64,000 bases of DNA from SZUA-430 sp040381215 (GTDB taxonomy: Bacteria > Pseudomonadota > Alphaproteobacteria > Micropepsales > Micropepsaceae). The stretch spans positions 1-64,000 of the forward strand of contig JBEIHO010000002.1 of the NCBI GenBank assembly GCA_040381215.1. The letters are read 5' to 3'. How positions within the stretch are numbered: position 1 is the first letter of the stretch; the number at the start of each line of letters is the position of its first letter. The position numbers and the translations under genes are program-made. A model generated the notes under the pieces. That model ran no database searches. It saw only the letters and a list, made by a program, of their open reading frames with translations, and was not told where the DNA came from. This document shows positions 59,180 to 64,000 of the stretch, in pieces.

Positions 59180-59506
59180 ATGAAGAGCAATGATTTCAAG
59201 CGCTGGCGCAAGTCGCTCGACATGTCGCAGAAGGATGCGGCCGACGCCCTCGGGCTGAAGCGGCGCGTGGTGCAATACTATGAAAAGGGCGAACGCGACG
59301 GCGAGCCCGTGAAGATCCCGCGCGTGGTCCGACTTGCCTGCTACGCGATCCTGATCGGCGTCGATGACTATCACGGGCCGGTGAAGGAAAAGAAGGACAA
59401 GAAGGGCAAGAAAGACAAGGACGCCAAGGAAAGCCCCAAGAAGGTGAAGAAGGAGCGCAAGCCAGCGCGCAGCGCAGAAGCCGGCTCGTCACAAGACGGG
59501 GCTTGA
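59180..59506 (+). CDS. Small HTH (XRE-type) protein with lysine-rich tail
   Basis: A 108-residue DNA-binding protein from ATG 59180, with AAGG 9 bases upstream. Residues 1-60 form an XRE-like helix-turn-helix: FKRWRKSLDMSQKDAADALG, LKRRVVQYYEKGERDGE then PVKIPRVVRLACYAI. Residues 68-100 are a low-complexity basic tail with repeated Lys-Lys-Asp/Gly-Lys units and alternating KESPKKVKKERKP, resembling histone-like tails that coat DNA. The upstream gap contains three palindromes. No partner toxin gene is visible, so a toxin-antitoxin role is unlikely. Confidence 0.8.
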   Translation: MKSNDFKRWRKSLDMSQKDAADALGLKRRVVQYYEKGERDGEPVKIPRVVRLACYAILIGVDDYHGPVKEKKDKKGKKDKDAKESPKKVKKERKPARSAEAGSSQDGA

Positions 59507-59516
59507 GGCCTGTCGT

Positions 59517-60959
59517 TCAGGCCGTTCGGTCCAGCGCGGGAAGGTCCAATTCAACACTGAGGCCGCCAGCATCGGAGCGGCCCAGCCTGAAGGTGCCGCC
59601 GTACAGGCCCGCAATCTCGCGCACGATGCCAAGGCCCAGGCCAGAGCCCGGCTTTGTTTCGTCCAGGCGCTCGCCCCGCTCGAGCACACGCTTCTTCTGC
59701 TCCTCGGAAAGGCCAGGTCCGTCGTCGGCCACGACAATGCGCAGGCGTCCCTGCGTCCCGGTGCCCGAGGCCTCGATCGACACGGTCTCGGACGCCCACT
59801 TGCAGGCATTGTCGAGGAGATTGCCCAGCATTTCCTCGAGGTCGGCGCGATCGCCCCTGAAGACAAGGCCGTCCGCGCAGCTCGATTGAATGGCGATACC
59901 CTGCGCATCGTAGATCTTCGAGAGCGCGCGGCTCAGGTCCGCCATGACCGGCGCCACGTCGCAACGGGCGCCTATCACGCCGGCCGAGGCCACCGTGCGC
60001 GCACGGGCAAGATAGTGGTCGATCTGGCGGCGCATGACGCCGACCTGCTTGTTGACCGCGTCGGCCAGCGGACTGCTTGCGCCCTTGGCCTCGTTGGCAA
60101 GCACCGAGAGTGGCGTCTTGAGGAAATGCGCGAGATTGCCGACATGGGTGCGGGCGCGGGCGACCACGTCTGCATTGTGCTTGACCAGGGCGTTCAACTC
60201 GTCGGCCAGCGGCTGTATCTCGCTGGGATAGCGGCCTTCGAGCTGACCTGCCCGGCCCTCGCGAATCGCGGCCAGCGCGGTCGAGATCTTCTCGAGTGGC
60301 GACAGGCCCAGGCGAACGAACAGCGCCATGGCCAGTGTCATGCTCGCGCCGAGCGCGATGATCGACCAGAAAAGGGTGCTTTCGAAGGCCTGGATCTCGA
60401 TCTGGATGTCGCTGAGGTCGCCGGCCACCGCGATGCGGAAGGGGCGGCTCGAGACGCAGCTCGCGTCCTGCACTTCCGTGTCCGGCCGCGCGATCGAAAC
60501 GATGCGCTCGACATAGCGCAATTGCTGTCCAATGGGGCCGGGCGCCGATCCCCGCTCGAGGTCACCAGCCTTGGTGCCGCGACCGACGGGCAGCGTCTTG
60601 TCCCAGAGCGAGCGCGACCGCATGACGGGTTGGGAGCGCGCATCGGCGCCTGATGCCACGGTCGACACTTGCCAATACGAGCCCGAAAAGGCGCGCGTGA
60701 AGCGTTCGGCGATCAAGGGCTTGGGCATGATGAAAGTGCCGCTGCAATCCACCTCGGCGACGGCGACAACGCTTTCAAGGTCGGCCACCAAGCGCTGGTC
60801 GAACCCGCGTTCGGCCGCACTCCTGAAAAGGCTGGAGAGAAGGAAGCCCCCGGCCGCAAGGCCAATCACGCCCCACCCTGCAGCGATCGCGACAAGCCTG
60901 AGGGCCAGCGAATTGCTAGTGGGCAGCATTTGCCTCGGAATCTGCAGCTGTTTCATCAA
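59517..60959 (-). CDS. Two-component sensor histidine kinase, FeuQ/PhoQ-like
   Basis: Inner-membrane kinase of about 480 residues. The first helix is LRLVAIAAGWGVIGLAAGGF, a periplasmic sensor region of about 140 residues follows, then a second helix (LFWSIIALGASMTLAMALF). HAMP-like LSPLEKISTALAAIREGRAG leads to the H-box THVGNLAHFLKTPLSVLANE. The ATP domain has GNLLDNACKWA, VVADDGPGLSEEQKKRV and KPGSGLGLGIVREIAGLYGG. The start (TTG 60959, ATG 60956, or ATG 60929) overlaps the end of the regulator gene. Layout and the PepSY neighbour fit FeuPQ-type systems; the signal is unknown. Confidence 0.9.
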   Translation of the reverse strand: MMKQLQIPRQMLPTSNSLALRLVAIAAGWGVIGLAAGGFLLSSLFRSAAERGFDQRLVADLESVVAVAEVDCSGTFIMPKPLIAERFTRAFSGSYWQVSTVASGADARSQPVMRSRSLWDKTLPVGRGTKAGDLERGSAPGPIGQQLRYVERIVSIARPDTEVQDASCVSSRPFRIAVAGDLSDIQIEIQAFESTLFWSIIALGASMTLAMALFVRLGLSPLEKISTALAAIREGRAGQLEGRYPSEIQPLADELNALVKHNADVVARARTHVGNLAHFLKTPLSVLANEAKGASSPLADAVNKQVGVMRRQIDHYLARARTVASAGVIGARCDVAPVMADLSRALSKIYDAQGIAIQSSCADGLVFRGDRADLEEMLGNLLDNACKWASETVSIEASGTGTQGRLRIVVADDGPGLSEEQKKRVLERGERLDETKPGSGLGLGIVREIAGLYGGTFRLGRSDAGGLSVELDLPALDRTA

Positions 60960-61605
60960 GTTTGTAGCCGAGGCCGCGGAGCGTCTGGATCAGGTTGATG
61001 CCCAGCTTCTTGCGCAAACGACCCACGAAGACTTCTATGGTGTTGGAATCGCGATCGAAATCCTGGTCGTAGAGATGCTCGACGAGCTCGGTGCGTGACA
61101 CCACGCGCCCCTTGTGGTGGGCGAGATAGGCCAGCAGCCGGTACTCAAGCGAGGTCAGCTTCACGGGATTGCCTTCGACCGTCACGCGCGCGGCGCGCGT
61201 GTCGATGCGCAGGGGGCCGCACTCGATGTCGGAGGTCGTGACGCCTGCACTGCGTCGTAGCAGCGTCCGGATACGGGCGAGAACCTCCTCGGTGAAGAAC
61301 GGCTTGACCACATAGTCATCGGCGCCGGCATCCAAGCCCTTGACCTTGTCGCTCCAGCGATCGCGGGCCGTCAGGATGAGCACCGGCATCGAGCGTCCGG
61401 CCTTTCGCCACTTCTCGAGGACCTTGATTCCATCCATCTCGGGCAGGCCGAGGTCAAGGATCACGGCATCGTAGGGCTCGTTCTCGCCCAGATAGTGACC
61501 CTCGACGCCGTCGCCGGCGCTGTCGACGACATAGCCATTGTCCTTCAGCGCGTCGGTCAGGACACGGCGGAGGTCCGGATCATCTTCAACGACGAGAATG
61601 CGCAT
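60916..61605 (-). CDS. OmpR-family response regulator, FeuP/PhoP-like
   Basis: A 229-residue regulator. The receiver has the acidic pair Glu7-Asp8-Asp9, phospho-acceptor Asp51 (AVILDLGLPEMDG) and Lys101 (DDYVVKPF). The winged-helix DNA-binding domain includes VKLTSLEYRLLAYLAHHKGR, RTELVEHLYDQDFDRDSN and VFVGRLRKKLG. The start is ATG 61605 with AAGGA 6 bases upstream; the frame continues upstream without support. The gene overlaps the kinase start and lies 13 bases after the PepSY gene, so the three form one operon. Confidence 0.95.
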   Translation of the reverse strand: MRILVVEDDPDLRRVLTDALKDNGYVVDSAGDGVEGHYLGENEPYDAVILDLGLPEMDGIKVLEKWRKAGRSMPVLILTARDRWSDKVKGLDAGADDYVVKPFFTEEVLARIRTLLRRSAGVTTSDIECGPLRIDTRAARVTVEGNPVKLTSLEYRLLAYLAHHKGRVVSRTELVEHLYDQDFDRDSNTIEVFVGRLRKKLGINLIQTLRGLGYKLDETAADSEANAAH

Positions 61606-61618
61606 CGGGTTCCTTCCT

Positions 61619-62032
61619 TCAGCCCAGGCCGCGGACGCGCAGGACCTGGCCGGACCTGGCATCGACGATAACGACGATCTGGCGCCCCTCGGGGGTGAGC
61701 CAGACAATTTCGTAGATCAGCTGGGCGCCGCGACGCATGGGCCCGCGGGCGTCGAGCGGTTTGCCCGGGTATTGCGTCATCAGGCCGCTCATCACCATAT
61801 CAAGCGGGATGACGCGGACATCATCGGGTTCCCGGTCCCGACGGAACCGGTCGCCGCGGGGTCCGCTGCGATCTTCACGCGGGATGGACTGACCTCCCGG
61901 CTGCCCCGGCGGCGTCCAGTCCTGGGCTGTCACCGGCTGTATGGCAGCCGCTGCTACGAGCAGGACAAGAAGTGAGGTGCGAAGGGACCCGGACATGGGA
62001 ATGACATAGCGCAAACTGGCTGAACCCGACAT
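61619..62032 (-). CDS. PepSY-domain exported protein, first gene of the operon
   Basis: A 137-residue periplasmic protein. Start ATG 62032 has AGAGGA 6-7 bases upstream; it lengthens the signal region, and ATG 61996 would give a shorter conventional signal. The signal helix is TSLLVLLVAAAAIQPVTA. A Pro/Arg/Asp-rich linker (about 40-75) is followed by a PepSY-like block: IYEIVWLTPEGRQIVVIVDA then RSGQVLRVRG. PepSY proteins often inhibit proteases or modulate the partner kinase. It leads the response regulator/kinase operon and faces another PepSY-like gene. Confidence 0.82.
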   Translation of the reverse strand: MSGSASLRYVIPMSGSLRTSLLVLLVAAAAIQPVTAQDWTPPGQPGGQSIPREDRSGPRGDRFRRDREPDDVRVIPLDMVMSGLMTQYPGKPLDARGPMRRGAQLIYEIVWLTPEGRQIVVIVDARSGQVLRVRGLG

Positions 62033-62122
62033 GAATATTCCTCTCAGATCCGGTTCAGCCTGCGGGTGCGAGGATCGCTGCAAGGGTTGGGTTTTGGCCC
62101 TTTACAGCAGGAGTTAAACATC

Positions 62123-62563
62123 ATGCGCAAGTTCGTGACCGCCGCAGCAACTGCCCTCAGCCTTGGTGTCCTGGCGTTTGCCAGCCCGGCCTCGGCGGAC
62201 CAGTCTTATGGCAAACAGGGTGGCTATGCCTCGCAGGAGCACTACGGTTATCAGTCCGGCCGTGGCGGCTATGGAAACCATGGCGAGCGGGACCAGGATT
62301 GGGGCCGGCACGAGCGCGGGTTTGATCGCTGGGAGCGTGGCTGGGGCCGCGGGGACCGCGACTATGGCCAGCACGAGCGCAGCCTTTCCCACTGGCAGAT
62401 CGTCCGGCGCCTCGAGCGTCAGGGCTTCTACGGGGTGCGCGGCCTTCGTGAGGCGCGCTGGGGTTGGGGCCTGAGGGCCTTTGCCCATGACCGTCGGGGC
62501 CGGCCCGTGATGCTGCGGGTTAACCCCCATAATGGCAGGGTGATCGACCTGCGCTACGTGTAG
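62123..62563 (+). CDS. Secreted Gly/Arg-rich PepSY-like protein
   Basis: A 146-residue exported protein from ATG 62123, with AGGAG about 9 bases upstream. A Sec signal (TAAATALSLGVLAFASPASA) is followed by a low-complexity Gly/Tyr/His/Arg/Trp region (about 28-95, with RGGYGNHGERDQDWGRHE). A C-terminal PepSY-like module (about 95-146) reads IVRRLERQGFYGVRGLREAR, then WGWGLRAFAHDRRGRPVMLR and VNPHNGRVIDLRYV. It is divergent from the PepSY/regulator/kinase operon with 90 bp between starts, so it is a likely target of that two-component system. Confidence 0.8.
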   Translation: MRKFVTAAATALSLGVLAFASPASADQSYGKQGGYASQEHYGYQSGRGGYGNHGERDQDWGRHERGFDRWERGWGRGDRDYGQHERSLSHWQIVRRLERQGFYGVRGLREARWGWGLRAFAHDRRGRPVMLRVNPHNGRVIDLRYV

Positions 62564-62593
62564 ATAATTTCAGTTTCACCATAAGAAATGGAG

Positions 62594-62622
62594 CGCCGGG
62601 CATCTTACCCGGCGTTTCCCTT
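62594..62622 (+). terminator. Intrinsic terminator
   Basis: CGCCGGG-CATCTTA-CCCGGCG, a perfect 7-bp stem and 7-base loop, followed by TTTCCCTT. It lies 31 bases after the stop of the PepSY-like gene. Confidence 0.78.
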
Positions 62623-62777
62623 GTCTGGCTCCTATGGTTGGATTTCTCGCGCGCGGAGCGAGCTCCTAACATCTGGCACGAGTATTTTTGCGTCAGTGCA
62701 GCAAAAACAGCGTGCCTGTATGCGCTTTCGGGTGGTCGCTGGTTGCCCAAATACCTTGCCTGTGCTTTTTTCGCGGC

Positions 62778-63185
62778 ATGGGCGGGACAGCAATCTTGCT
62801 AGCAGTGTCGGAGTGGCGCGCCGTGCGTGCGGCGCTGGCCAGGCTTGTGCTCATTGCTTTCGTCCTGCAGGGCATGGTGGCGGTGTACCACACGCATGCC
62901 GACGCGGGTGCGACCCAATCCCACTCACAAGTGCTTGTTGTTGGAGCGGGCCACGGCGCGGATGCGCCGTCGGACCGTCACGGCCAGCAACACAAGAGTG
63001 AAAAGAACTGCCCTGCCTGCCTTGCCGCCTCGATGGGCGCGCAGGCGATGCTTGCATCGGCGACCCTTGCCTGGTTGCCGCAGACATGCACCTCGGAACT
63101 TCCGCGGTTTGTCGGGCACACCTGTGAACCGGATCAATGGCACGCGGTGCCGATACGGGCACCACCCTCCAAGCTGAACGCCTGA
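62778..63185 (+). CDS. DUF2946-like protein
   Basis: A 135-residue protein from ATG 62778; longer starts (62688) lack a ribosome site. One N-terminal hydrophobic stretch (ALARLVLIAFVLQGMVAVYH) precedes a His-rich part (YHTHADAG, GHGADAPSDRHGQQHK) and a CPAC motif (KNCPACLAASMGAQ). The C-terminus RAPPSKLNA resembles the end of DUF2946 proteins. These are often beside TonB-dependent receptors or copper genes, and one begins 91 bases downstream here. The His/Cys content fits metal handling, but this is inference. Confidence 0.65.
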   Translation: MGGTAILLAVSEWRAVRAALARLVLIAFVLQGMVAVYHTHADAGATQSHSQVLVVGAGHGADAPSDRHGQQHKSEKNCPACLAASMGAQAMLASATLAWLPQTCTSELPRFVGHTCEPDQWHAVPIRAPPSKLNA

Positions 63186-63276
63186 TCCACATCATCCCCG
63201 CATCTCCGGTGAAGCGCATGGCGCACGAATTGGGGACCGCCTTGGGGGGGCCATTCAGTTCATCGAGGATTTCTAC

Positions 63277-64000
63277 ATGTTCAATTCACACAAAGTGCGC
63301 CTTTTCTCAGGTGCCGCCATTGCGGTGATTGCCGCAAATCTAGCCATCGCCGACGAGAAGGCCAAGGAACCAGAGACCGTCGAGAAGATCGTTGTCACCG
63401 GGTCGGCCATCTCGAAGTCCCGGGACCAGTTCTCGACACTTGTCGGCACCGCCAACCGCAGCGACCTGTCGCAGTCCGGCGGGTTGAACCTGGCGGATGC
63501 CCTGTCAGACATTCCTGGCGTCACATCCACCAGCTTTGCCTCAGGCGCGGGACGGCCTGTCATTCGCGGTTTTGACGCCACACGCGTGCGCGTGCTGGAA
63601 AACGGCCTCGGCAGCTTCGACGTTTCCGACGTTTCGCCGGACCACGGCGTGCCGATCGACCCGCTGGCCATGCAAGGCGTCGAGGTGGTGCGCGGGCCTG
63701 CCACGCTTCGCTATGGCAGCCAGGCGATTGGCGGCGTGGTCAACGCCCTGAACAACCGCATTCCAACCTCGATCCCGAAGAATGGTTTCGGTCTTGAGGG
63801 GCACTTCGCGGCCAGCAGCGTCGACAACGGCACCGAATTCGCTGGCCTGTTCGACGGCGGCGTCGGGAACTTTGCGTGGCATGTCGATGCTGTCAGCCAG
63901 GACAGGGATTCCTACGAGACGCCTCTGGGCGAGCAACTCAACAGCCAGGCCGAGGGACTTGGCTACTCGCTGGGTGGCTCGCTGCTCGGGAACAACGGGC
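63277..64000 (+). CDS. TonB-dependent outer-membrane receptor (3' end outside window)
   Basis: The first 241 residues of a receptor cut by the window edge. Signal-like N-terminus (LFSGAAIAVIAANLAIA), TonB-box-like ETVEKIVVTGS near residue 35, then the plug domain: LNLADALSDIPGVTSTSFAS, GRPVIRGFDATRVRVLENG, VSPDHGVPIDPLAMQGVEVV and RGPATLRYGSQAIGGVVNAL. The VSPDHGVPIDP segment resembles zinc-receptor ZnuD-like and related CirA-type receptors. Together with the DUF2946-like gene upstream, a metal or metal-chelate substrate is likely but unproven. No Zur box was recognised upstream. Confidence 0.88.
   Translation, partial: MFNSHKVRLFSGAAIAVIAANLAIADEKAKEPETVEKIVVTGSAISKSRDQFSTLVGTANRSDLSQSGGLNLADALSDIPGVTSTSFASGAGRPVIRGFDATRVRVLENGLGSFDVSDVSPDHGVPIDPLAMQGVEVVRGPATLRYGSQAIGGVVNALNNRIPTSIPKNGFGLEGHFAASSVDNGTEFAGLFDGGVGNFAWHVDAVSQDRDSYETPLGEQLNSQAEGLGYSLGGSLLGNNG

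Noticed and set aside
58758..59193. Small proteins in the palindrome-rich gap
   Set aside because: Frames on both strands overlap, none has a ribosome site or family match.
62684..62706. TTTTTGC/GCAAAAA repeat as a terminator
   Set aside because: The GC part is only two pairs and it is upstream of a gene; an operator is more likely, and even that is uncertain.
1..64000. tRNA, rRNA, insertion sequences, prophage, CRISPR
   Set aside because: Looked for by eye on both strands; no cloverleaf, transposase, integrase or repeat-spacer pattern was recognised.

Overview
The window is GC-rich DNA from an alphaproteobacterium. Three things support this: the order uvrA / ssb / gyrA / coaD / queA / tgt, a GTTC-N7-GTTC LexA box between ssb and uvrA, and the aminotransferase-hom-glpX-recJ operon. 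A DUF2336 protein and a lipoprotein of a type I associate with Rhodospirillales hint at that broad group, but the genus cannot be named. It looks chromosomal: no transposase, integrase, phage gene, tRNA, rRNA or CRISPR array was seen.

Layout. 1-6 kb: phosphate uptake, with the end of pstA, pstB, a long regulatory gap holding several dyads, a possible 34-residue membrane peptide, a TraB/GumN-like membrane protein, and an OprP/OprO-type porin behind a good Pho box. 6-12 kb: reverse-strand operon of aminotransferase, homoserine dehydrogenase, GlpX and RecJ, with a lipoprotein upstream. 12-18 kb: PHA synthase, two tandem TadG-like von Willebrand proteins and a TPR protein. 18-24 kb: arginase and ornithine cyclodeaminase (arginine to proline), a small secreted protein, a secreted beta-propeller protein and a YbjN-like protein. 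24-36 kb: tgt, queA, coaD and gyrA, then a four-gene accessory block (HXXEE-like membrane protein, ATP-grasp, ArsR regulator, GST-like protein), then ssb and uvrA.

36-41 kb: two copies of a 142-bp palindromic repeat flanking an 11-bp tandem repeat, a DUF3089 gene cut off exactly at one copy, a LytTR membrane regulator facing a DUF2306 protein, DUF4259, a Tat-exported FecR-domain protein and a polytopic membrane protein. 41-48 kb: PhoD phosphatase, two NylA-like amidases, TrmFO, an HtpX-type protease and LemA. 49-58 kb: TetR, DUF2336, an Rsm22-type methyltransferase, an MFS transporter, a lytic transglycosylase-like protein, a HIT protein, a CaiB/BaiF CoA-transferase and a 467-residue protein I do not recognise. 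58-64 kb: a second FecR-domain protein, a palindrome-rich gap, a small HTH protein with a lysine-rich tail, a PepSY / response regulator / histidine kinase operon facing a secreted PepSY-like protein, and a DUF2946-like protein before a TonB-dependent receptor cut by the window end.

The main themes are phosphate acquisition (Pst, the porin, PhoD and Pho-box-like sites), core DNA and tRNA metabolism, and envelope functions. The best candidate for an undescribed system is the ArsR / ATP-grasp / HXXEE / GST block lodged between ssb and gyrA, which carries a perfect operator-like repeat and an FNR/FixK-like box. The 142-bp repeat family and the palindrome-rich regulatory gaps are also worth checking.
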